A stretch of 28,064 nt of DNA from Fragilaria crotonensis. Taxonomy: Eukaryota; Bacillariophyta; Fragilariophyceae; Fragilariales; Fragilariaceae. The notes beneath the pieces are model-generated. The model made no database searches and was not told the origin of the DNA. It saw only the letters and a list, made by a program, of their open reading frames with translations. The DNA lies in assembly GCA_022925895.1 (NCBI GenBank), contig JAKSYS010000747.1:1-28064 (forward strand), given 5' to 3'. Each line of letters opens with the position of its first letter. The first letter of the stretch is position 1. Of this stretch, positions 19,205 to 28,064 are shown one piece after another. A program made the translations under genes and the position numbers.

Positions 19205-21406
19205 TTAATCCACCTTGACGGCGCCATAAATGATTCGATTGAACCAAAACGATGCCAAAACTCCCACCGAACCGCAAAAGAGTCCAAAGCAGCCGGAAAT
19301 CGTGATCATATAAGTCATATACACAACGAACGGCAAGACTCCAACCAGCTCAAGTCTTGAGAACAGCAAGAACCATATCGAGTAGAGCAAAAGATATACG
19401 CCAGCGGAGGCGCAGTTCCAGAACGATTTCCACCACCAGCGGTGATCTTCGGAACGAAGCTGGAGGTATGTCGTAGCGACTGCAACTTGGGCGCAAGTTG
19501 CTGTCAAGATCAACATAACGAGCAACAAGGATCTCACGACAAAGAAGGGTTGATTTAACCAGAGAGCCGGCATGACATTGGCCATTTCGGAAGAAACGCT
19601 GGCGAAAGGAAGCACGCCGCCGAGTACCACAGTAATGCATGGGTTGACGTGCCACGGCACGTTGTCTGGAACGACGCGGGCGACCTGTTCGGTCTTGACA
19701 GGGACCTGGATCTTATCAGCCCGGTGTCCAAAGTAGGAGCCCACAAAGACAAAGGGGCGGAAACGCAACACCAGCGAGCAAAAAGCGAAACGAGGTGACG
19801 AAGGCAACGAATGCGCTCGATCCTGCGGAGAAACGAACGATGTTGAGGACGGCAAAGATTGCTACATGGGATGCAGAGAGGGCGATCGCAGTGTAAACAA
19901 TGTTCATCTTCGACGCCTTGGCTTCGCAGAACTTGTAGAGACGTGCGGAAATATATCCCGCAACCGATCCTGAAAGAAGGTATAGACCGAGGATTGTCGT
20001 CAAGGTCTGTTCCTTGTTCAGGGGGGCAATCACTGCAGCAGAACAAATTATGCCGAAAAAGACGGCACATCCAAGCTGCGCTCCAGCCCCAACGGCGACG
20101 GACAGCATCATTGGCCATGTGGAAGGGGGTCTGAAGACATCACCGCGGACCACCGTCCATCCAGTTTCGTCGTGACTTTCCTCGACGGTTTGCATCTCGT
20201 TAAATGCAGCGATGTCCTTACGGAGAGTGCGAATCATAATGATTGCGATGGCACCGGTGAGGATAAGCACACTCGTGAGAGGCTGACCAACTGGAAGTAG
20301 TGAGTGTCGTCATCCGGCCATACAAGAACGTAGACATCCCAGCGATCCGCCCATGGCAAATCAGAGGCCACCCACTGAACTTCATAACTATACAAGACTT
20401 TGAAATCGCCACCATAGAATGAAGTGCGAAGAGGCATATACGTGCTTGGGTTGTTGACAACATCTGGAGCATCCTCGCCATTACAGGTCGAAATCTTGGT
20501 GGATGACGTGAGTTCGTCAGTTTGTACATCGTGATGAATACTGACTGGATTGACATCAAATCCTATAATGCGAACTCCCTCAAACGTCGATGGATCTTCA
20601 CGGTAGGTGATGGTGAATCGCAAGTGATTGTAGAGGTAAAATTCATCATTCTTGAGTCCAGTGTAGCTTGGGGGTGCCTTGAATCCCACAGGATACCCGC
20701 GAATGGCATAGTTCAATTCCTTGCTTCTCATGAGAACAGGAAGTTGGTCCAAAGTGAAATGAACACGGTACTGAAGCTCGACAGGCTCCCTCATCCAGCG
20801 CACCTTTTCTGGTGATAGGGATACCAAACAGAGCGGTGTGCATCCCTTGTCCTGCTTGACCTTGAGCGGGAAGGGAGCTTGTGGGTTATCATCATGACCC
20901 TGCAAGAGAGCGCTCAGGGTATGAAAACCTCGGTTGGATTTGAGAAAAGGTGGTTGGCAAACTGGAAGATCGTAGAATTCAACGGGGATTTGTGCTCTGC
21001 GCGACTCGACGAGATTAGCGTACATGACGATATCTTCCGACTCTTGATATTCCTTTGGAGAAACCCCAGGGAAGATGATTGACGCCAAAGATGCTTCCTT
21101 CGTTCTCCACAATCCCTTCCTCTTTTTGCTTCGTAGACGATAGTTTCGCATTGCAGCAGCCTCATGCGTATTGCTGACTTCATCAATGCCTTGCTCTTGA
21201 AGTCCTACGTAAAGAACGGCGTCTCGTTTCTTTATGCGCTTTACATGGGAACGAGTCAACGAGTCACTTGAAGTCTTAATTCCCAGTAAGGAAATTCCAG
21301 TACGAGTAAAAGTTTCAACCACATCTTCGGCGATGACTTTATCACCGGATTCCAACAACAACAGCATGCTTGAAAGTGCGAGGACGGCAAAACTGTGCTT
21401 ATTCAT
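19205..21406 (-). pseudogene. TM9SF (nonaspanin) copy B, frame-broken in its 3' half
   Basis: The N-terminal 370 residues or so (21406 to about 20300) are nearly identical to copy A and are in one frame, including the stretch where copy A is broken. The frame is lost just after DDDTHYFQLVS (about 20280-20300), where the continuation VLILTGAIAIIMIRTLRKD is in another frame. It is lost again at about 19760-19800. There, relative to copy A, single bases are missing in the AAAGGGG and CGAGGTG runs, and the sequence then resumes FVFVGSYFGHRADK. The end is AVKVD, as in copy A. The membrane half differs from copy A by many substitutions and lacks a small insertion (near CDAEAR in A). At least two frame breaks make a full-length product impossible as written. 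Confidence 0.82.
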
Positions 21407-22112
21407 GGTAAAGTGTTGGATTCTCTTCTACATAAACTTGATCCCAAAATCTTTGAGCGAATTTGAGAAGTGTTCAAGATTGTGTCCAAGTACTCGGAGT
21501 ATACGTAGCATGCAAACGATAAACTACGCTATTCATACTCGTACCACTGGTTGCGTATGCTCTGATATGTTTCTACGGTACGACGGTAGTAGAGTCATGG
21601 TGCAACGCACCATACGGAAGAACCTACCGGTAGCTCTACGGTACCATGATCACACATGAAAGCAGATTCGATCAAATGACATATATCATATATCATATAT
21701 TCATATATGCATGCGTTCTTCTACCACGTACAGGTACGATAGTGTGCATGTTAGTACGAGTACCAAACACTGGATGTAGTACAAGTGTAGCACGACTCAG
21801 AAACTGGCGGCAGCTGACAATACAGCGTATATCATCGACAATGCCTTGAACCTTGAACACTATGTGGATGACCTTTCATTCAGGTATTGTAAGAAATGAA
21901 TTGCAAGTTGGATTTACCGGATCATTGTCAGAGTAGGTAGAGGTAGTATACCAACTGACTGCTGGTGGGTAAATGAACCATCTTCTACAACCCACTCAAT
22001 GGCGGAGGAGAAAAGGAATCCAGAATCTTGTGGTTCATCAGTTGCTTGGAACTTCTGAAAGGGTGCATGGTTTAAATATTTAGTTGCTCAATAATGTTTG
22101 TCGTTGAGTTAT
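21407..22112. promoter_or_regulatory. Upstream region of TM9SF copy B
   Basis: This near-identical counterpart of 14880-15627 is GTAC-rich and contains a CATATAT tract at about 21680-21705. It lacks about 43 bases that copy A has in the stretch corresponding to 15262-15304. Differences here are mostly isolated substitutions. No gene is assigned. Confidence 0.5.
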
Positions 22113-22633
22113 TAGGGGATTTAAGCAAACTCAAAAATCTCTGCGCGCGCACGGTTTTTGCCCTCCTTCTCCCTCTCGGAGAAAACCCGATGTCACACCT
22201 GATGTCTCCGGTATTCAGATTCCAACTTGAAGCTGAGCTAAGGCTAAAGTTGTGCGCAGAACCAAAAAACACGGCCAACTCAACCTTAAAATGCCATTTT
22301 AAAGTTGCGTTGACAGGCAACCTCTATCTCCGCGCGCACCAGGATCTCACAACCCACGGGTTTTGTCAGATGCTATCTGACAACCTAGAAACCACCTATA
22401 CAGTGCACTGTAGTAGAGTAGCCTACTATCTTTGAAGGTACGGGAACGCACGTCTACATATCATCCACCTCTTGCTCATGTTTGAGTAATCAAGTACCAG
22501 GTACATGTACAAGTACATGTAGACTGAAGTATGATACGTATGCATACCTGACACAGGCTTGATACTGCCGCTATAGCGACCAAGGGAATTATGACCGAGG
22601 ATGACCGAAAGTGGAAAGCGCCTAGTTTTGCGC

Positions 22634-22707
22634 CCAGTTGACTGCAAAAAATTTAAATGGGGCTTAGTCTACCGTAGGCGAAGCCCCATTCATGTACAGT
22701 CAACTGG
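22634..22707. repeat. Nested palindrome inside E2
   Basis: The outer arms CCAGTTGACTG (22634-22644) and CAGTCAACTGG (22697-22707) are perfect reverse complements. Inner arms AATGGGGCTT (22656-22665) and AAGCCCCATT (22681-22690) enclose a 15-nt loop. The arrangement could fold as one interrupted hairpin, or be a minute foldback insertion. Confidence 0.8.
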
Positions 22708-22800
22708 TTGTAGCGTTTGTGATCATCGATCCTCTTCCCTTGTCACTATTCACGCACTTAAATGCTGCAAGATTTTACCATTTGTAGATCATCGCAATAG

Positions 22801-23006
22801 TTTGGCCAATCAAATACTCAGAGTACATTTCAGGAAGGACATCGGCAGTTTTCCTTCAAGTACCGGTAATTTACTTAGGGATTCCGAAATCAAGGCAGTA
22901 CTCCAAGTACTCATTGATTCATTATATTTATTTGGCCAATCAAATATCAATCTGAACCTGAAAGGCAGAATATCATTTTAATTAGATCGATTTGCTAAAT
23001 CAAATA
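22801..23006 (+). repeat. Dispersed TTTGGCCAATCAAATA repeats in E2
   Basis: Exact copies are at 22801-22816 and 22931-22946. A variant, TTTGCTAAATCAAATA, is at 22991-23006. All are in the same orientation. They may be protein-binding sites of the parent element. Confidence 0.7.
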
Positions 23007-23713
23007 TATGCTATCATAGTACAAAAGGCATTACATTAGAATAACGAATAATATCAAATTCAGATACATACACACTGAATCTATTAAGTAAGCAATTTGA
23101 TTCGACCAAATTGGTTGTCGAAACAAGAAGGCAGTGCATCATTCTTACTTACATTGATTTGGTCGTATGATCTTCTGGAACAAAAGTCATTAAATCAATA
23201 ATTATAGTTTGATGGGCAATTGCAATACTTAAAGACTGGCTTCTTAAGTATCCAACCGATTAGCCCGCTCGGGCAATTTTCTTACCGTAAACAGAAGTTG
23301 TCATACAAAATCTGACAAACCGGTAAAGATCAGAGATCCGCAACAACACTCCTGTACCTGGTCATACATTATCTACAGAGGTACAAGAACCATGATCAAC
23401 TGGATCCCAAGGTTTTGTCAGAATTCATCTGACAACCATCTGACAGACCGCTCTAGAAAACCCCGCATGCTATCTGACAAACCCTGGGGATCTCCTTTGG
23501 CCGCGTCAGGAATTTCCTCATTGAGATACCAGATGTACCGTAGACCTCTGCGACTGAGTATCGTCCGCTCATTTGTGAGTGCTTTCTCAATCCACCATAC
23601 TACAATGACCTCGTTCGTTTGTGTTACTCAGCATTGCGGTACTGTTCAAAGTACGAAGAAAATGTACTGTAGTACAATATAGGCTGAAATTCACGAATTT
23701 GCAGAATTAACCG

Positions 23714-24245
23714 TCAAAATCTTCTAGCTGAATTATTCTGTACAAAGTACAAAGTATCATTACATGCCTTCATTTCAGTAAAGGCGGATCGAACTGCCTC
23801 CCCAATCGCAGAGTTCTTCTCCGCAACAAGTTCTTGTGCCAGCTCTTCGAGCTGTCTCATATCGAGATTGATTTCCGCGGGCGGAAATGGCAAACTGGGA
23901 GGCACAGTTTTGTGCGTATATCCGTCGCCGTCATGAGAATCGTGTCGACACATGCCTTGACAGCAGTCACCTTCTCTTCCTCGGTCGGTCCTGCTCCCAA
24001 CCACTTGTGCACAAAGGACCGTAGTGTGACACGAGATTTGATGTTCTGTCCGACAAGATGACCTGTCGAAGTGCGTGCTTGTGTTGTTCGCGCATTTCTT
24101 CCGGAGTTGGCGTCTCTGGCGTTGTTGGTTGAGTACGATCGTTGTTGCGATTGGCAGTCGCCTCTTGTGGATCCTGTATCCGATTTTCTACGTTTGGCCT
24201 GAGGTAGATTCTCGGCTGCACGTACATGCCCTTGTTCAAGGTCAT
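23714..24245 (-). pseudogene. Broken copy of the E1 ORF, unit B
   Basis: This is the duplicate of 16083-16619. Relative to copy A it lost one base in the AAAGGACC stretch (about 24014), one in TATCCGTCG (about 23920) and three in CCTCTTGTGG (about 24163). The frame is therefore divided into pieces: 24245 to about 24014, a middle piece, and 23714 to about 23920. No intact product can be read. Confidence 0.6.
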
Positions 24246-24593
24246 GTGGACGAAACTTCGTTAGGTCGACAGGACCTGCCAATCATTCCAACCTGTCGCC
24301 ATCGTCAAAGCTTGTTTGACATATACTCAGTGTAGTAGCAATACTCCAGTTCCACCGGTTTTTGGATTCTGTAGTAGTACTGTAAAATGACTGTAGTACT
24401 ACTAGGTACTAGCACTTTCACTTTTGCAACAGTAGCCTTTTTGGTGCGCGCGACGAAACGTTTTTGCTTACCTGCATTTTGCGAGCATCCTGACTTGTCG
24501 GAAGCAAACTCCCGAGTGCCGGAGCGCACAATGCGGTACTCGACGAATGCCAACGTTGTGCGCGCAGAACTTTTCCAAACTTTGCTTAAATCC

Positions 24594-25590
24594 TATTGCC
24601 ATGAAACAAAATCTCAAACTAAAAATAGTACTACATGTTGTTCATTGAAATGCATTATTGATCATGGCGTCACATTGTCCACAGCTAGCAATGTACAAAT
24701 CAATTGAGCTTATGTGTGGCAGAAATGATACTCATGTCATTCTTGCTGAAGCAAAGGCTGGTGAGAATGGGATCCAAGCAATCTCAACCTGTGAGTGAGT
24801 AGCTGTGGCAGCTGCGACAGCTGTGACATGAAGAAGAATGTTGTTTCAATCTTTCTACAACAAGATCACTTCGGGACAAGTAGGACTTTCAGGATGGAAT
24901 CACCAGATATACATGGTGGCATTGGAGGAGCAACTACATTGCAATTCTTGGGCTGAAGGGTCACCGCAAAGTTGCATTCCTTTGAGCTCCGGAATCCGCA
25001 ACTGTAGTAGCCAATGGAACATCAAACTTGTAGCTAATGCTGACGAATTTGCTCCTTGATGATTTGTTTGTGTAATTTGAGGAGGTCAATCTGCTTTCAT
25101 TAGTGTCGCTCGAGTTGTAATACTGCTACACAATTTTGTACTATTAATTGAAAAGTTAATTAAGGCACATGGACCGGTTTGGTAGACTAGAGAGAACACT
25201 AGTAGTAGCACTTGGCGACGGAGTAAGAAAAAGGAAGAAAATAGATGTCAATGGTGAGAAACAAGGAGAAAGAGGGAGAAAATTGAAGAAAATTGAAGAA
25301 ACTTCATTTTGAATTCTTTACTCCAGTAAGAAATTTAACTTTTCTGCTGTACTGCATCCTGCACTACTGTATGCCCTTTGCCGCCATGCCCTACATGCGG
25401 ATCCAATCAAACCGTACTGGCGTATGCATACGACATCGTACAATGCCGTACCCCGCAGTACTCTGGACTCTGGGGATTTCGTAACGCGCCATACTGATCA
25501 GCCAGTATATCTTCGGACTTAAGTACACGGTATGTATCATACAACGGTAATACGTCAGAAATCATTCAATCTTCCGGTACTAGAGTATTA
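24594..25590. other. Right part of unit B without a clear gene
   Basis: Apart from the 44-codon frame and fragments described separately, this stretch shows no gene. It includes the empty target site for E3 (about 25195-25211) and a purine-rich tract of GAAGAAAATTGAAGAAA at about 25280-25300. Confidence 0.4.
24664..24798 (+). CDS. 44-codon open frame, remnant or small protein of unknown function
   Basis: The frame MASHCPQLAMYKS...LAEAKAGENGIQ ends STCE before TGA. It is uninterrupted here, but in unit A it is cut by one extra base. Codon choice is plausible (GCA AAG GCT GGT GAG) but no domain is recognised. Further protein-like fragments continue to LVANADEFAP (stop about 25057-25059) in other frames, so this is more likely the start of a decayed longer gene than a functional short one. 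Confidence 0.3.
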   Translation: MASHCPQLAMYKSIELMCGRNDTHVILAEAKAGENGIQAISTCE

Positions 25591-25612
25591 CCTCGGAAAT
25601 GCGACCGAGGTA
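25589..25612. repeat. Hairpin at the right edge of unit B
   Basis: TACCTCGG (25589-25596) pairs exactly with CCGAGGTA (25605-25612) across an 8-nt loop. With one mismatch the stem extends outward. It lies just where similarity to unit A fades and about 175 bases before the recombinase ORF. Confidence 0.7.
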
Positions 25613-25786
25613 GTACTTCTCTTATAGGATTCCACGAAATTCCGGATCTTGCACTACTGGTACTATGCCCCATAGTTGGGGTACTTGAAGACGTTTTCGG
25701 TAGATTTATGTGGACCATACTCAGTCCAAACAATAGTACCAGCAGTTTGGGAACTGCGACTTTCGTTGCACTTGCAGTAAATTTAC

Positions 25787-27872
25787 ATGCGGTACATATG
25801 GAACGAATGCGACAAGTTTCGTAAGGTACCCTTTGGCTCATTTGTAATACTTGTCGATAGAATGGTTGACACCAAAACTCTGACAAAGTACAAATGTATT
25901 CTTGCTTCGTTCATGTCTTTTCTCCACAATCGTCCTGTTGGAGGTGAGTATCATCGGGATCATGTTCATGCAATGGAGGTGTTAGCTGCTATAACTCCAA
26001 ATGATGTGCTGCGGTATATGAATTTGAAGACTTTTGGGACAACAGAACCTGCGGGAGATGCGAATCCCATTTCAGCACGAGCGAACTCCTTGGCAATGGA
26101 CAAGAAAGCGATCTCGTATTTCATGCCTAATCGCGACATGTGGAGTGTGACAAGAACTGAAGGTAACCCTACCCGTAGTGCGCTCGTAAATGGTCTGATC
26201 AAGCGTGTCAAGAAGAAAGAGGCAAGGAAACAAGGGGTGGATTCGCAGACTCGACGGCCCATGCTTGGTCAGGAATTTGTTGTTATGCATGACCTTTTGA
26301 ATCGTAATGTTTTGTCTGCAGGCCAGAGGGGTGAAGGTGCACATGATGTATTCTGGAAAGGTATGGTATATCGGCGATGGTGAACTTCAATTCCATTTGA
26401 TAGCTCGAGTTGATGACTCAACTCAACTTGTACTGGAGCATATTCGAGTCCACGATGCGTTTCCAAATGCATTGAAAACCAGATTGAACTGGTCCAAAAA
26501 TGTGGACGATGAACGAGATGCACCATGGCAGATTGTGTTGGGGTCCCTGAATCCTGTATATTGTGTTTTGTGCTCACTCGCATTGTGGCTTGAATTAAAT
26601 TTGAAGTTGAATCCGACAGCAATGAATTCTCCATATGTTTTTTTGCATCAGCGATGACGTACGTGTTCCAGATGGAGGACTGAAGACAAAGGCAATGATA
26701 CAATCTTTATTTACACGTATGTTCAGACGCCAGGAATTCAAGGGGGAGGAGAATGGTGACGGTGAATTGTCTATGCTGGGAAGTCACAGCATTCGAAAGT
26801 ATGCTGCGACATTTGCCCGACGATGTGGGGTCACTAAAGACGAGAAAGATATCAGAGGTAGATGGAAAGGAACAGGTAGAGTATCCGATGTCTATGATGA
26901 TGTTGAGCTTCCATTTCCCGATGCGAAGGTTGCTGAGAAGTTGTGTGGTGGCGGTCCTTGCTTTTATGTGCCTGACCAGACACTTGACGCGACTATGATG
27001 AACACATTCGTTCTGAGTCGAGTCGTTCCAAATATCAGGAAGCGACTCCCAGAATCGGCGTGTCTTGTACTTGGTAAGGCGTTGTTGTGGTTGATTTGCT
27101 CTCCGCTTGCTGATGAGTACGTTCCGGGTGATTTCAAACGTGACGTTCTTTCGGAATGGGAACATGTTCGCGGGGCAGATGTTGATCCTGAAATGAATCC
27201 AATCAAGAAGATGGCGGTGACGGTGTCAGGCGATCACGGAGCAGTCTTCATTGATATGGTTGGGGCAATTGATGTGGATGGAGTAGCTGGGCAGCCTGCG
27301 CTTGGGACGAATGTGACAATGCGAAATCAATTGTTGGGTATGCAGTCGGGTTTGTTGTCCCTACGACAAGACAATGTGGAGTTAAAGACAGCGGTCAATC
27401 GAATTCAATTGAATCTGGAGCGGTGTTTTGGCATTTTGAATGGAAATGTGAGGCGAATTGCATTGCAACCTGCGAGGCGACGGACTGCTGGTGGGGAGAG
27501 AGGCGAGGGCGAAGCAGGAGCGGAGGAGGTGCCTGAAAGAGCTGCTGCGAACGACCTCGCAATGATGGCGACGCTGATGCCGACGCCCAGAAGTCTTCAC
27601 GACCTCTGGCAAGAGTATCATCATGGAGTCGGTGGGAGGAAAGCAGCTAGACTGTTCTCCTACACTGAGCGAGGTCGCTCAAAGCATCGGTACAGCCGAC
27701 GCAAGGTTGTGTGGGACTTGGTATCAAGATTGATTCGCATGGGGATACTGCAGAGACCGCCATAGACAAGATTTATGCTGTCTATGGTGGTCAGACTTCA
27801 GTGACCAACATCATTAATGGGCTGAAGAGGGATAAGAAGGATGGGACTCTGAATCCCAACTTTAGAATTTAG
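25787..27872 (+). mobile_element. Crypton-like tyrosine recombinase with GCR1_C-like domain, frame-disrupted
   Basis: Cryptons are DNA transposons mobilised by a tyrosine recombinase. Residues 1 to about 150 look like the SAM-like core-binding domain (KTLTKYKCILASFMSFL; KKAISYFMPN; GNPTRSALVNGLIKRVKKKE). Catalytic landmarks are Arg in AGQRGE (26327), Lys in WSKNV (26496), HSIR (26785-26796), Trp in GRWKG (26863) and the nucleophile Tyr in SDVYDD (26893). The C-terminus (about 27560-27870) resembles the GCR1_C DNA-binding domain seen in Cryptons: LHDLWQEYHHGVGGRKAA, YSRRKVVWDLV, then AIDKIYAVYGG to NPNFRI. The frame changes three times: about 26380 (a 43-nt GT-AG intron 26361-26403 would also fix this), in a T7 run at about 26638-26644, and at about 27755. 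No reverse transcriptase is present, against DIRS/Ngaro. The element ends are not identified. Confidence 0.8.
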
Positions 27873-28064
27873 CTCGCCGTAGTATGTTTTCTACTGTACT
27901 AGTACGATACGAAACTATTTCTTACCATTTATACGTACTGTCGTACGCCGGAATCCTCCATTTTAGCACGGCGACAGCACGGAGTTTTTCTACTTGGGGA
28001 ATATACGAAGCCCTACATGGTTGCTTTATTTGTTTCATGAATTTTAGGTACATCCGTAGTACTC
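27873..28064. other. Right edge of window, no gene seen
   Basis: This is the non-coding 3' flank of the recombinase, rich in GTAC and TACGTAC motifs. If the Crypton's right end is in the window it should lie here, but I could not identify it. Confidence 0.4.

Larger units (their letters stand above)
22349..23487. mobile_element. 1,139-bp element E2 with 7-bp target duplication (copy B only)
   Basis: GGATCTC occurs on both sides (22342-22348 and 23488-23494). The uninterrupted copy A has it once (15857-15863), proving insertion. The ends are imperfectly inverted: both show GGGTTT(T)GTCAGAT close to the terminus. Both ends carry several GTCAGA/TCTGAC repeats, including a 21-nt palindrome at 22363-22383 and another at 23415-23435, typical of subterminal transposase-binding arrays. 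Internally there are three TTTGGCCAATCAAATA-type repeats and a nested palindrome (22634-22707). No transposase is encoded; a 126-codon frame (22601-22981) has no recognisable domain. A 7-bp duplication is unusual, and P, hAT-like or Dada-like origins are possible but unproven. Confidence 0.85.
22115..24593. mobile_element. Element E1, copy B, interrupted by E2
   Basis: The left end GGGGATTTAAGCAAAC (22115) and the right end TTTGCTTAAATCC (24593) are the duplicated E1 ends. The right end has lost two terminal C bases relative to copy A. E2 and its duplicated target (22349-23494) lie within it. Subtracting them leaves a body matching copy A. Confidence 0.75.
18950..25600. repeat. Tandem duplication, unit B
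   Basis: This is the direct-orientation partner of 12370-18600. It differs by carrying the 1,139-bp E2 insertion within E1, lacking E3, and having many one- to three-base losses to the right of E2. Its TM9SF copy is a pseudogene. Similarity fades near 25580-25610, shortly before the Crypton-like ORF. Confidence 0.9.

Noticed and set aside
25787..27872. DIRS/Ngaro retrotransposon or bacterial-type integrase
   Set aside because: No reverse transcriptase or RNase H frame nearby, and the C-terminal GCR1_C-like module fits Cryptons better.

Overview
The window looks like nuclear DNA of a photosynthetic stramenopile, most likely a diatom. The genes are eukaryotic and have short GT-AG introns: 71 nt in the INCENP-like gene, 335 and 79 nt in the PDH E1-beta gene. 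They are separated by AT-richer spacers full of GTAC/AGTACT palindromes, and the repeat-rich right half carries a Crypton-type tyrosine recombinase. The species assignment is inference. No bacterial operon, rRNA, tRNA or CRISPR structure was seen.

The left half (1-12.3 kb) is ordinary gene space. In order it holds: a small secreted Thr/Pro/Ala-repeat protein (minus strand); a short poly-Q acidic ORF; a type II membrane protein joining a bulb-type lectin domain to a GH99-like glycosidase domain; an INCENP-like chromosomal passenger scaffold (minus strand) with a C-terminal IN-box and an internal SAP-like motif; mitochondrial pyruvate dehydrogenase E1 beta, divergent from INCENP; and a 41-codon micro-gene (minus strand).

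The right half (12.4-25.6 kb) is a direct tandem duplication. Unit A is about 12.37-18.6 kb and unit B about 18.95-25.6 kb. Each unit carries a TM9SF/nonaspanin gene (minus strand), its upstream region, a 1.35-kb terminal-inverted-repeat element (called E1 here) containing an ORF, and a decayed coding remnant. Comparing the copies dates the insertions. E1 predates the duplication. A 1,139-bp element (E2) with a 7-bp target duplication landed inside E1 in copy B only. A 629-bp element (E3) with a TA target duplication landed in copy A only. Each copy supplies the clean empty site for the other's insertion. Identity steps sharply: the 3' half of the TM9 genes is clearly diverged, while everything from the 5' half rightward is nearly identical. 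This points to gene conversion or unequal crossover.

The right end (25.7-27.9 kb) is a degraded or frame-disrupted Crypton-like tyrosine recombinase with a GCR1_C-like C-terminal domain. Single-base frame breaks recur in five otherwise convincing genes (GH99-like, INCENP, both TM9 copies, Crypton). Part of the apparent decay may therefore be consensus sequencing error rather than biology.
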